Part shown: positions 8,314-16,846 of the stretch, one piece after another
Position numbering within the stretch: the first letter of the stretch is position 1
How the letters are laid out: each line of letters starts with the position of its first letter
NCBI RefSeq assembly: GCF_025152575.1
Contig: NZ_CP102293.1
Span: 434,001-498,000, forward strand
DNA length: 64,000 bases
From: Subdoligranulum variabile
GTDB lineage: Bacteria; Bacillota; Clostridia; Oscillospirales; Ruminococcaceae
Direction: 5' to 3'
Position numbers and translations under genes: made by a program
Notes under the pieces: model-generated
Database searches by the model: none
What the model was told of the DNA's origin: nothing
Seen by the model: the letters and a program-made list of their open reading frames with translations, nothing else

Positions 8314-9698
8314 TGTGTTTCCTCCTCCTTGGGTAGATAACGGTATAGATCGTCCGGCAGCAGGGTGAGCTGCACCGGGGATTCCGGGGGCAGACCGGCA
8401 ATCAGCAGGGACGCCTGGGACGACGCGGGCCAGATCCGGGCGGAGAATACCTGTTCTCCGCCGTTGAGGAACAATTCGGCGCTGGACTGGTCGCACCAGA
8501 GTTCCAGACTGCTCAGGGCAGACAGCGGCACGGTACGGGTATCCTGTCCGGGGCCGGTCCAGCAGCGGCGTTCCACCGTGACGGTGTGGGCAGCCGCATC
8601 ATAGTGGAAGGACCACTCCCCTTCGTGCAGGGTGAGATCCAGATTTCTTTCGGCCGCCAGTTCGGTTGCTGTGAACCGGAAGGCCCGCCGGAACGGGCGG
8701 TAGAGGCGCCCGCTTTCGGTTGTTTCGCCCGGCACCGGAGTGCCCGGCAGCTCCCGCAGTTCCCGCACCGGCCGTTGGCAGAGGCGCTGCCCGCGGCGAA
8801 ACAGTTCCCGCGGCATGGTCAGGCAATGAATGCGGGGTTCCCCGGCCCCGAAGGCGGTTTCGGCCTCTCCTTCCAACCGGGACATCCAGGCGAACAGAAT
8901 CCGGCGGCCATCCGGTGTCCGAAAGGTCTGAGGCGCGTAGAAGTCAAAGCCTTCGTCCAGCCGCTGCCAGCCGGTATCCAGATCCAAAGGACGGGAGGCG
9001 TCGGGCCCTTGGTCCAGCACCCGCCCCACCGAAAAAGAATCCAGGGAGGTATCCGCTGCATTGTCCCGGTGTTGGGGACAGTAAAGCAGTACCGGCGCGT
9101 CCTCCAACCGGAAGAGTTCGGGACATTCTATCATCTGGTATTCACGGGAAGTTCCCACCACGCCGCCATACGACCAGCGGAAACCGTCCGGCGAAGTGTA
9201 CAGGACAACGGCGCCAAGGCCGTTATCCCGCTGAGCGCCCACCACCATCTGATACCCGCCTTGCAACACGGCCAGAACCTTTGGATCCCGGAAATGCCCG
9301 GTATACCCGGCCGGCGCAGCGAAAAGCGGCCCCTCCTTGCGGAAGTGCCGACCATCGGTACTGATGGCCAGGCACTGATGGCTGATGCGCCTTCCTTGCT
9401 GCTTTGCGTTGCCGGTATAGTAGAGGCAGAGCCGGCCATCGATTTCCAGCGCACTGCCCGAGTAGACGCCCTGGGCATCGTACAACTGGTCGGGCAGCAG
9501 CGCACTGCCCCGGAACTGCCAGTGCACCAGATCCGGCGAAGTGGCAAAGCCCCAGGCTTTGCTGGAATGGTCCTTGGCAAACCGGTTCCACTGGAAAAAG
9601 GCATAGTAGTTTCCTTTATACCAAACCAAACCATTGGGATCGTTGAGCAGCCCCCAGGGCGGTTCAATATGCCAGCTTTGTTTTTTGGAGATGGGCAA
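8310..9698 (-). CDS. scrB: Sucrose-6-phosphate hydrolase, GH32
   Basis: The 462-residue enzyme has the GH32 five-blade propeller motifs: WGLLNDPNGLVWY with the nucleophile Asp20, the FRDPKV motif and the acid/base motif ECPEL. A C-terminal beta-sandwich follows. It is the first gene of the scrB-scrA-GH36 operon and is divergent from an AraC-type regulator. It would cleave the sucrose-6-phosphate delivered by the PTS into glucose-6-phosphate and fructose. Confidence 0.93.
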   Translation of the reverse strand: MPISKKQSWHIEPPWGLLNDPNGLVWYKGNYYAFFQWNRFAKDHSSKAWGFATSPDLVHWQFRGSALLPDQLYDAQGVYSGSALEIDGRLCLYYTGNAKQQGRRISHQCLAISTDGRHFRKEGPLFAAPAGYTGHFRDPKVLAVLQGGYQMVVGAQRDNGLGAVVLYTSPDGFRWSYGGVVGTSREYQMIECPELFRLEDAPVLLYCPQHRDNAADTSLDSFSVGRVLDQGPDASRPLDLDTGWQRLDEGFDFYAPQTFRTPDGRRILFAWMSRLEGEAETAFGAGEPRIHCLTMPRELFRRGQRLCQRPVRELRELPGTPVPGETTESGRLYRPFRRAFRFTATELAAERNLDLTLHEGEWSFHYDAAAHTVTVERRCWTGPGQDTRTVPLSALSSLELWCDQSSAELFLNGGEQVFSARIWPASSQASLLIAGLPPESPVQLTLLPDDLYRYLPKEEETQ

Positions 9699-9832
9699 GG
9701 GTCAGTCCCCTTTCTTTGCTGTTCTGTGTTGTTTTTTCTGTGCTTCTATTAAACCACAGCGGTGCCCTTTCCGCCATGGAAATAGCCCAGCAAGATATGG
9801 AAAAAACAAACCTTTTATGCTATACTGGGCTT

Positions 9833-10669
9833 ATGATCGAATACAAGGAGACCCGCCATACTCTGCAGCAGAAACAAATTTCTGATCTGTCGCTGTACAG
9901 TGCGGGATACGAAGCCTGCGCGCCGGGGCATCACTATGGCCCGATCTACCGCGCCTACCAGCTGATCCATTTTATCCTGTCCGGGAAAGGGGTTCTGGAA
10001 ATCGACGGGCATACCTTTCAGCTGGGCGCGGGGGACGCCTTTCTGATCCCTTCCGGCAAAATCGCCTACTACGCCGCTGACGCTGCCGATCCCTGGTGCT
10101 ATACCTGGATCAACTTTCTGGGAATTAACTCCCAGATGTATACCTACCAGTTGATCGCCTCCTCCCCGGAACCATACATTCTCCGTGGACTGGATACCCA
10201 AAAATATCACGCCCTTATCGAGCAGATCCTGTCCCTAGAAGGAACCGCCACAGCCCGGTACTTCAAGGGCAACGGTCTTCTTTTGCAGGTGCTGGGAGAA
10301 CTTTTTCAGGACGCCGGGTTTGACGAGCGCTACTGGGGCAAGAATTCGGTAGCAGACGAGACCAAATTCTACCTGGACGTGAATTACTCCGAGAAGTTGA
10401 AACTCAAAGAGGTAGCACACAATCTGGGCGTTCACCCCAACTATCTGACCCGCGTCTTCCACGAAAAATACGGCGTGACACCCAAGCAATACTTGTTAAA
10501 TCTGAAGTTGCAAAAGGCCTGCCAGCTGCTGCGCACCACCGATCTGCCGGTAGCTGTCATTGCGGGGTCCATGGGCTTTGACGATGGGATGGCCTTCTCC
10601 AAGCTCTTCAAAAAGACTTACAGCTGCGCCCCCAGCGACTACCGCCGCAAAGAAAAAGCCGCTCCCTGA
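9833..10669 (+). CDS. AraC family regulator of the sugar operon
   Basis: The protein (278 residues from the ATG at 9833) has an N-terminal cupin sensor domain (HFILSGKGVLEIDGHTFQLG, then GDAFLIPSGK) and a C-terminal AraC double helix-turn-helix (LKEVAHNLGVHPNYLTRVF and AVIAGSMGFDDGMAFSKLF). It is divergent from scrB and probably controls that operon in response to a sugar. The start is uncertain. TATACT at 9821-9826 lies only seven bases before this ATG, with no ribosome binding site, so either the mRNA is leaderless or an earlier in-frame ATG (9776) is used. Confidence 0.85.
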   Translation: MIEYKETRHTLQQKQISDLSLYSAGYEACAPGHHYGPIYRAYQLIHFILSGKGVLEIDGHTFQLGAGDAFLIPSGKIAYYAADAADPWCYTWINFLGINSQMYTYQLIASSPEPYILRGLDTQKYHALIEQILSLEGTATARYFKGNGLLLQVLGELFQDAGFDERYWGKNSVADETKFYLDVNYSEKLKLKEVAHNLGVHPNYLTRVFHEKYGVTPKQYLLNLKLQKACQLLRTTDLPVAVIAGSMGFDDGMAFSKLFKKTYSCAPSDYRRKEKAAP

Positions 10670-10701
10670 TGCCCGCACCAGGAGCGGCATATTCTCATTT
10701 T
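10658..10701 (+). terminator. Terminator after the araC-type gene
   Basis: GCCGCTCC pairs with GGAGCGGC across a 15-base loop that begins inside the last codons. A T-rich stretch (ATATTCTCATTTT) follows. Confidence 0.7.
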
Positions 10702-10842
10702 CCCTGCCGGCTTTCGCATAACAAGGTCCAACCCAGCCGATGCTTTTCATTAAAACATCTTCATACGCCTTTGCAAGGCTGTTTTTACCGTATTTTCATG
10801 CCGGATTGGTGTTTCAGGCTTACACTTTCGCGGATGTAATCA

Positions 10843-10884
10843 TTGACACTACATCAAACAGGTGTTACGCTGTTACATATGTAA
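10843..10884 (+). promoter_or_regulatory. Promoter with BlaI/CopY-like operator TTACATATGTAA
   Basis: TTGACA at 10843, a 17-base spacer and TACGCT at 10866 form a promoter. The palindrome TTACATATGTAA (10873-10884) lies over the expected transcription start and fits TACANNTGTA, the known operator core of BlaI/MecI/CopY repressors. A very similar arrangement occurs at 63892-63931. Confidence 0.65.
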
Positions 10885-10963
10885 AATAAAACACGCCCTT
10901 CTCTATCATATCCACAGTTTTATACAGGCAACGATCCCTTTGGACCGTCAGGGAGATACACCC

Positions 10964-11443
10964 ATGCTTCAAATCAAAGATGTCTGCAAAGAATACCGGA
11001 CCAACGGATTTGTTCAAAAAGCTTTGGATCACGTATCCTTGAATTTACGTGACAACGAATTTGTGGCCATCTCCCTGGTGGTCTCCTCCATCATGATCGG
11101 TGTGATCACCTACATCAGCGTTCTGGAGCGGAAAAAGGAAATCGGCATTCTTCGTGCAATGGGTGCCTCCAAAAGGAATATCTCTCAGGTATTCAATGCG
11201 GAGACTTTCATCATCGGCTTGACCTCCGGCCTGATCGGCATCGGGCTGACGCTGCTGATTCTCATTCCTGGCAATATTCTGATTCACCATCTGGCAAACT
11301 CCCAGGAGATCAACGCCTTCCTGCCTGTGGGCGGGGCCTTCCTGCTGATCGCGCTGAGCGTACTCCTGACGCTCCTGGGCGGGTTGATTCCTGCCAGAAA
11401 AGCAGCAAAAAGCGATCCGGTAACGGCGCTCCGAACAGAATAA
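10964..11443 (+). pseudogene. Remnant of an ABC transporter with fused ATPase and FtsX-like permease
   Basis: The 159-residue frame joins the first about 37 residues of a LolD/MacB-type ATPase (LQIKDVCKEYRTNGF to NEFVAI) directly to the last about 120 residues of an FtsX/MacB-type permease (SLVVSSIMIGVITYISVLER to the end). Walker A, signature, Walker B and most of the permease are missing. The junction, near 11063-11073, is in frame, so it looks like an internal deletion of roughly 2 kb (inferred from normal family size) rather than a frameshift. The start at 10964 follows GGGAGATACACCC. A normal promoter and terminator remain. Transport activity is not possible; a residual peptide function cannot be excluded. 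Confidence 0.8.
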
Positions 11444-11464
11444 GAAGCATCCCTTTGACAAAAA

Positions 11465-11506
11465 GAGGCGTATCGGGAACACTGTCCCGACACGCCTCCT
11501 TTTTTA
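11465..11506 (+). terminator. Terminator after the ABC remnant
   Basis: GAGGCGT pairs with ACGCCTC, with an inner ATCGGGA/TCCCGA stem, followed by seven T. The 365-base gap 11444-11808 holds this hairpin, a second terminator and tRNA-Val. Confidence 0.85.
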
Positions 11507-11611
11507 TCTTGCGAGTTTGCACCCGGAAATCCCGGTGCGGCATATCCGCATCCCGGCAGGTGATCGTATGGCGGTGGAATTCGACGCCCTCTTCCCCATT
11601 GTACTGTACAA

Positions 11612-11643
11612 CAAAAAATCCGAACCCGGAATCCGGGTTCGGA
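11612..11643 (-). terminator. Terminator of tRNA-Val
   Basis: TCCGAACCCGG pairs with CCGGGTTCGGA, and on the minus strand it is followed by six T. It lies nine bases beyond the encoded CCA. Confidence 0.8.
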
Positions 11644-11652
11644 CAAGATATA

Positions 11653-11729
11653 TGGTGGAGGATGGGGGACTCGAACCCTCGACCTCTGCGATGTGAACGC
11701 AGCGCTCTAACCAGCTGAGCTAATCATCC
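11653..11729 (-). tRNA. tRNA-Val (anticodon CAC)
   Basis: The minus strand gives a 77-base cloverleaf with AGCTCAGCTGGTTAGAGC in the D arm, anticodon loop TTCACAT (CAC), GGTTCGAGTCC in the T arm and an encoded CCA. The acceptor stem GGATGAT against ATCCTCC has one mismatch at position 4:69 (T-C). Confidence 0.88.
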
Positions 11730-11808
11730 ACAATGGGGTCAACGCTAGTTATTATACGGCATTGGTGCCGTTTTGTCAACCCCATTTCGGGAGATTTTTT
11801 CCGCGGAA

Positions 11809-12963
11809 TTACTTGCTCAGTGCTTCGACCAGCGCATCCAGCTGGGCACGGCTCGTCTCATTCAGTGCGCTCTTGATGCTGACGGTTTCATCCAGGATCG
11901 TCAGGTTCTTGCTGTTCTCCAGCATTTTGCGCATCACGCGGCCGGCCGTGGGCGCCCAGGTGCCGTTCTCAATAATGGCAACGGTGCGGTTCTGGTAGTT
12001 GCGCTCGGTGAGATGTTCAATGAAGCTGCGGGTGAACGGGAAAACTTCGCCATTGTACGTCGGAGAAGCCAGCACCAGCTTGCTGTAACGGAATGCCTGG
12101 GCAACAGCCTCGGACATGTCGCAGCGGGCCAGGTCCATCACCATGACGTCCACGCCCTTGGCACGCAGCTTCTCGCCCAGCTCCTCGGCGGCCTGCTTGG
12201 TGTGGCCGTAGATGGAGCTGTAAGCCACCAGCACGCCCTCGGTCTCGGGGCGATAGGCACTCCAGGTATCATAGGCAGCCAGTACGTCGCCCAGCTGTTC
12301 CTTGTGCAGCACGGGGCCATGCAGCGAGCAGACCGTCTCGATCTCCAGGCCGGCCGCCTTCTTCAGGACGCCCTGCACCTGCTGACCATACTTGCCCACA
12401 ATGCCGATGTAGTACCGGCGTGCCTCGGGCAGCCACTCTTCCTCCACATCCAGCGCGCCGAACTTACCGAAAGCATCCGCGCTGAAAAGCACCTTGTCGG
12501 CGGCATCATAGGTCATGATGACTTCCGGCCAGTGGACCATGGGCGCCGTGACAAAATGCAGCGTATGCTTGCCCAGTTCCAGCGTATCGCCTTCCTTGAC
12601 GATGATGCTGCGGCTGGTGAAGTCAATGTCAAAGAACTGCTGCATGATGGCTACTGCCTTGGCGGAAGCCACGATCTTGGCGTCGGGATACGCCTGGGAA
12701 AAAGCGTACACAGAACCGGAATGATCGGGCTCCATATGCTGCACCACCAGATAGTCCGGCGTACGCCCGCCCAGAATTCCCGCAATGTTGGTCAGCCAGG
12801 CATCGGTAAAGTGCGCGTCCACAGAATCCATGACCGCCACTTTCTCGTCCTGGATGAGATAAGAGTTGTATGCCATGCCGTTGGGCACCTTGTACTGCCC
12901 TTCGAACAGGTCCACGTCATGATCGTTGACGCCTACGTACAAAATATCCTTGGTGATTTCCAT
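11809..12963 (-). CDS. Flavodiiron protein (A-type flavoprotein, oxygen/NO reductase)
   Basis: The 384-residue protein has an N-terminal metallo-beta-lactamase-like diiron domain (HMEPDHSGS carries iron ligands) and a C-terminal flavodoxin domain (VAYSSIYGHTKQAAEEL binds FMN phosphate). Such cytoplasmic enzymes reduce O2 to water or NO to N2O and protect anaerobes. No rubredoxin domain is fused, so an external donor is needed. It is monocistronic and lies between tRNA-Val and the rnf operon, with GGGAGGTTTACCACA before the ATG at 12963. Confidence 0.93.
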   Translation of the reverse strand: MEITKDILYVGVNDHDVDLFEGQYKVPNGMAYNSYLIQDEKVAVMDSVDAHFTDAWLTNIAGILGGRTPDYLVVQHMEPDHSGSVYAFSQAYPDAKIVASAKAVAIMQQFFDIDFTSRSIIVKEGDTLELGKHTLHFVTAPMVHWPEVIMTYDAADKVLFSADAFGKFGALDVEEEWLPEARRYYIGIVGKYGQQVQGVLKKAAGLEIETVCSLHGPVLHKEQLGDVLAAYDTWSAYRPETEGVLVAYSSIYGHTKQAAEELGEKLRAKGVDVMVMDLARCDMSEAVAQAFRYSKLVLASPTYNGEVFPFTRSFIEHLTERNYQNRTVAIIENGTWAPTAGRVMRKMLENSKNLTILDETVSIKSALNETSRAQLDALVEALSK

Positions 12964-13070
12964 TGTGGTAAACCTCCCTGCAGTTTCTTACAAATTTACC
13001 TACAGAGAGTAGTATAGCATACTTCGCAACTTCTGTCCCCTGTTTTTTGCAAAAAAATCCCGCAAAGTAT

Positions 13071-13098
13071 AAAAAATTCCCCGCCTTGCGGCGGGGAA
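13071..13098 (-). terminator. Terminator of the rnf operon
   Basis: TTCCCCGCC pairs with GGCGGGGAA just downstream of rnfB, with six T on the minus strand. Confidence 0.85.
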
Positions 13099-13111
13099 CC
13101 CAACGTTTGGA

Positions 13112-13948
13112 TCAGCGAACCTCAGGGGCCGGGACCGGTGCGTCCACAGGACGCGGAGCACCTTCCACCCACTGGATGGCCTTCTTGGGGCACTTGCTCA
13201 CGCAGGTGCCGCAGCCATTGCACTTGGTATAATCGATGACGGCCACGTTGTCCTTGAGGAAGATGGCCTGCTGCGGGCAGTTGCGCACGCACAGACCGCA
13301 GGCAATGCAGCCGACCTTGCAGGTCTTGTTGACCACAGCGCCCTTATCCTTGTTGGAGCACTTGACCGCAGGCTGCGGCGCAATGGGCTTCATCTGGATG
13401 ACCTTGCGGGGGCAGACCGCCGTGCAGGCCGTGCAGCCGGTGCACTTGCTGCGGTCCACAACCGCCACACCGTTGACCACATGAATAGCATCGAACTTGC
13501 AGGCACGGGTGCAGTCGCCCAGGCCCAGGCAGCCGTAAGAGCAGGCACTGGGGCCGCCGGCTACGGCAGCCGCTGCCGCGCAGGTCTGGATGCCCTTGTA
13601 GTCAAACCGCTTGCCGCAGTTTTCACCGCCGGCGCAGATGACCGTGGCGCGCAGGCTGGGACGGTCGGTCTCCTCAGAGCCCATGATGCGGTTGATGGCA
13701 TCGGCGGTCTTGTCACCGCCGGGGGCACACTTGAAGGTCGGGGCGCCATCTTCCACGATGGCCTTGGCGTAGTCGGCGCAGCCGGCATAGCCACAGCCGC
13801 CGCAGTTGGCACCGGCCAGGCAGTCAGTGATCTGCGCAATGCGCGGATCCTCATACACAGCCATGAACTTGGAGGCCAGTACCAGAATAAAGCCGCCGAT
13901 CAGGCCCAGCACCACCAGCACGACGATAGCAAATACGATCGGGTTCAT
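13112..13948 (-). CDS. rnfB: Rnf complex ferredoxin subunit RnfB
   Basis: The 278-residue product has one N-terminal membrane helix (VFAIVVLVVLGLIGGFILVL), the Fe-S domain with CLAGANCGGCGYAGC and several CxxCxxCxxxCP ferredoxin motifs (CTGCTACTAVCP, CIACGLCVRNCP, CNGCGTCVSKCP). RnfB passes electrons from ferredoxin into the membrane Rnf complex, which drives Na+ or H+ export while reducing NAD+. It is the last gene of the rnfCDGEAB operon, in the standard order. Confidence 0.95.
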   Translation of the reverse strand: MNPIVFAIVVLVVLGLIGGFILVLASKFMAVYEDPRIAQITDCLAGANCGGCGYAGCADYAKAIVEDGAPTFKCAPGGDKTADAINRIMGSEETDRPSLRATVICAGGENCGKRFDYKGIQTCAAAAAVAGGPSACSYGCLGLGDCTRACKFDAIHVVNGVAVVDRSKCTGCTACTAVCPRKVIQMKPIAPQPAVKCSNKDKGAVVNKTCKVGCIACGLCVRNCPQQAIFLKDNVAVIDYTKCNGCGTCVSKCPKKAIQWVEGAPRPVDAPVPAPEVR

Positions 13949-13966
13949 TCTCTATATTCCCCTTTC

Positions 13967-14608
13967 TTACAGAATCGCGTTGATGATGTTTTCCACCAGA
14001 CCGCCAAAGCCCATGAAGCTCAGCGAGGTGATGGCCGCAGAGACCAGCGTGATGGGCAGGCCCTTGAAACTCTCCGGCGGATTGGAATTCTCCACACGCT
14101 GACGCACGCCGCAGAACAGCAGCATGGCCACCAGGAAGCCCACGCCGGCACCCGCCGCGCAGATCAGCGCTTCGGCGTAAGCCAGGCCAAAGCCGTAAGT
14201 TTCCACGATGGCAGAGTAATCTTGCACGGCCAGGATGGTGACACCCAGCACGCAGCAGTTGGTGGTGATCAGAGGCAGGTACACACCCAGAGACTGATAC
14301 AAAGCCGGGACATAGCGCTTGAGGGTAATCTCGATGAGCTGGACGAGGACTGCGATGACCAGAATGAAGATGATGGTCTGCATATAGCCAAGGTTAAAGG
14401 CGTCCAGCAGGAAGATCTGCAGCGGGAAGGTAACCGCCGTGGCAATGACCATGACCACGATAACCGCCATGCCCATGCCGAAGGAGGAGTCCAGTTTCTT
14501 GGAAACGCCCAGGAACGGGCAGATGCCGAGGAACTGCACCAGCACATAGTTGTTGACCAGGATCATGCTGAAGAAGATCGTGGCAAACGTTGCGATCTGA
14601 GAACTCAT
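13967..14608 (-). CDS. rnfA: Rnf complex membrane subunit RnfA
   Basis: The 213-residue protein has six hydrophobic helices and the RnfA/NqrE signature at the N-terminus (FFSMILVNNYVLVQFLGICP), containing the conserved Cys that helps bind the intramembrane iron centre. Length is normal. It overlaps the end of rnfE by four bases. Confidence 0.95.
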   Translation of the reverse strand: MSSQIATFATIFFSMILVNNYVLVQFLGICPFLGVSKKLDSSFGMGMAVIVVMVIATAVTFPLQIFLLDAFNLGYMQTIIFILVIAVLVQLIEITLKRYVPALYQSLGVYLPLITTNCCVLGVTILAVQDYSAIVETYGFGLAYAEALICAAGAGVGFLVAMLLFCGVRQRVENSNPPESFKGLPITLVSAAITSLSFMGFGGLVENIINAIL

Positions 14609-15297
14609 TCTTCAGCGCCCCCTTTCTGTTCGGTCTTGGCGGCGTCGATCTGTTCCAGCATCACATCGCCGCAGGTCTTGCGCTCGATGGGCTTGTTGAG
14701 CTTGCGCTCCAGCCAGACACAGCCTGCCATCAGGCAGCCGAAGACAAAGAAGCCGCCGGGTGCGGAGTTCATGATGGTCATGCGGTCGACGCTCTCGGGG
14801 ATGATGGTGATGCCCAGCCAGCTGCCGCTGCCGATGATCTCACGGATGGAGGACATCAGGGTCATGGTCAGGATGTAGCCAATGCCCATGCCCAGGCCGT
14901 CCAGCGCCGAGTCCACCACGGTGTTCTTGCAGGCAAACATCTCGGCACGGCCGAGGATGATGCAGTTGACGACGATCAGCGCCAGGAACACGCCCAGCGA
15001 CTTGTACAGGTCCGGCACAAAGGCCTGCAGGACCATCTGGACCACCGTAACGAAGGTGGCGATGATGACGATGTAGCACGGCAGATGCACCTTGCCGGGG
15101 ATGACCTTGCGCAGTGCCGAGATCACGATGTTGGAGCAGACCAGCACGAAGGTCATGGACAGGCCCATGCCCACAGCGCCGGAAACGGTGGTGGTGACAG
15201 CCAGTGCGGAGCAGCAGCCCAGCACCAGACGCAGAACGGGGTTTTCGCGGATGATACCCGCGGTAAAGACTTTCCACTTGCTCGGTTTTTCAGCCAT
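14605..15297 (-). CDS. rnfE: Rnf complex membrane subunit RnfE
   Basis: The 230-residue protein is paralogous to RnfA (ENPVLRLVLGCCSALAVTT), with six membrane helices and the paired conserved Cys. A charged C-terminal tail rich in E and K follows. It forms the iron-binding membrane core together with RnfA. Confidence 0.95.
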   Translation of the reverse strand: MAEKPSKWKVFTAGIIRENPVLRLVLGCCSALAVTTTVSGAVGMGLSMTFVLVCSNIVISALRKVIPGKVHLPCYIVIIATFVTVVQMVLQAFVPDLYKSLGVFLALIVVNCIILGRAEMFACKNTVVDSALDGLGMGIGYILTMTLMSSIREIIGSGSWLGITIIPESVDRMTIMNSAPGGFFVFGCLMAGCVWLERKLNKPIERKTCGDVMLEQIDAAKTEQKGGAEE

Positions 15298-15299
15298 CG

Positions 15300-15875
15300 T
15301 TACATACCCCCTTTGATCTCGTTGGTATAGCAGTCGATGGCCGCGTTGACGGCAGTAAAGACCGCATTGCTGGAATAGGTGGCGCTGGCAACGCCGTCCA
15401 CCGGGCTGCCGCTGGAGACTGCTCCGCCGTTCCAGCCGATAAAGCCGGAGGTAAAGCTCTCGTCAGCCACCTTGGAGCCGATGCCGGTGGTCTGGGTGGA
15501 CGCATCCACACTGATGTTGGAGATGGCGCCTTCGGTGTCAAAAGCAACATAGACCGTGACGTCCTTGCCGGAATAACCGGAAGCAGCCGCCTTGACCGCC
15601 GCCGCACCGGAAGTGGTGGTGACGGCCCCCTCCACGTCGGGCGTGGTCAGGCCCTGCAACTCGGTCATATCCGCATCGGTGGTGCCTTCGGGCAGCACCG
15701 ACAGATAGGCAGCCAGGGTTTCAGCCTTGGTGTTTTCTTCGATGATGGGGGCGGTCACATCGTTGAGGACCGCCAGCAGGGCGCTGCACACGAGGCAGAT
15801 GACCACCAGCACAATGACCGGCAGCACCAGTTCCTTAAAGGCGCTCTGCTTTTCCGGGGTCTGGTTGTTTGCCAT
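15300..15875 (-). CDS. rnfG: Rnf complex flavoprotein subunit RnfG
   Basis: The 191-residue protein has one N-terminal membrane helix (VLPVIVLVVICLVCSALLAV) and an extracytoplasmic FMN-binding domain. The covalent FMN site, usually S(G/A)ATxS/T, is seen as VASATYSS near the C-terminus. The gene overlaps rnfD by one base. Confidence 0.93.
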   Translation of the reverse strand: MANNQTPEKQSAFKELVLPVIVLVVICLVCSALLAVLNDVTAPIIEENTKAETLAAYLSVLPEGTTDADMTELQGLTTPDVEGAVTTTSGAAAVKAAASGYSGKDVTVYVAFDTEGAISNISVDASTQTTGIGSKVADESFTSGFIGWNGGAVSSGSPVDGVASATYSSNAVFTAVNAAIDCYTNEIKGGM

Positions 15876-16843
15876 CAGTCAGCACCCCCTTCCTTTTTGG
15901 CTTTTGCTTTTTTGGCTTTCTTGAAGCCCAGAGGCACCTGATGGCCCCACTCGTTGAACCAGGGGGTCATGAGGTTGCCCAGCAGGATGGCGAAGCTCAT
16001 GCCTTCGTTCATGCTGGCGAAATGACGGATCAGGAAGGTCACCAGGCCGATGAAAATACCGTAATAGAGTTTGCCCTTGGTGGTGAAGGGGCTGGTGACG
16101 TAGTCGGTGGCCATAAACACCGCACCGAACAGCAGGCCGCCTCCCATGCACTCCATCAGTGCCACGTAGGGATCACGGGTGTAGAGCAGCGTCAGGATGT
16201 AGCAGGTCGCCACGATGCTCACCGGGATGGTCGCCTGGATGGTTCCGGTGGCCAGCAGGATGGCAAAGCCGGCCAGAATCGCCAGGATGCAGGTCTCACC
16301 CAGCATGCCGCCGTGCAGGCCCAGGAACATGTCCAGGAAATTGACAGCGCCCAGATCCACCGAGGAGGAGAGCGGCGTTGCGGATGCCAGGGCATCCACC
16401 GCCATGTCAGGGTAGACATAGGCCGTCATGCGGGCGGTAAAGCCGAGGAACAGCACGATACGGCCCACCAGGGCGGGGTTGGCGAAGTTATAGCCGATGC
16501 CGCCGAAGAGCTGCTTGGTGATGACGATGGCGACGAAGGCGCCGACCACCGCAATCCACAGCGGCATGCCCACCGGCATGTTGAGAGCAAGGATAATGCC
16601 GGTCACCACAGCGGAGAGATCCCCCACCGTGTTCGGCTTATGGTTCAGAATTTCATACAGATACTCAAACGCCACGCAGGCAAAGGTGGTGACGACCACC
16701 TGGACCAGCGCCTGCACACCGAAGATCAGGGCCGAGGCCAGGACGCAGGGCAGCAGGGCAATGACGACATAGCCCATGAGGCCTCGGGTCGTGGAATGGT
16801 CCCGGATATGCGGCGAGGCGGTTACAAGCAAACGTTCTTCCAT
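15875..16843 (-). CDS. rnfD: Rnf complex membrane subunit RnfD
   Basis: The 322-residue protein has about ten membrane helices. The probable covalent FMN threonine lies in ALASATPLSSS. It is the ion-translocating flavin subunit. Its C-terminus is basic (FKKAKKAKAKKEGG). Confidence 0.94.
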   Translation of the reverse strand: MEERLLVTASPHIRDHSTTRGLMGYVVIALLPCVLASALIFGVQALVQVVVTTFACVAFEYLYEILNHKPNTVGDLSAVVTGIILALNMPVGMPLWIAVVGAFVAIVITKQLFGGIGYNFANPALVGRIVLFLGFTARMTAYVYPDMAVDALASATPLSSSVDLGAVNFLDMFLGLHGGMLGETCILAILAGFAILLATGTIQATIPVSIVATCYILTLLYTRDPYVALMECMGGGLLFGAVFMATDYVTSPFTTKGKLYYGIFIGLVTFLIRHFASMNEGMSFAILLGNLMTPWFNEWGHQVPLGFKKAKKAKAKKEGGAD

Positions 16844-16846
16844 TTG

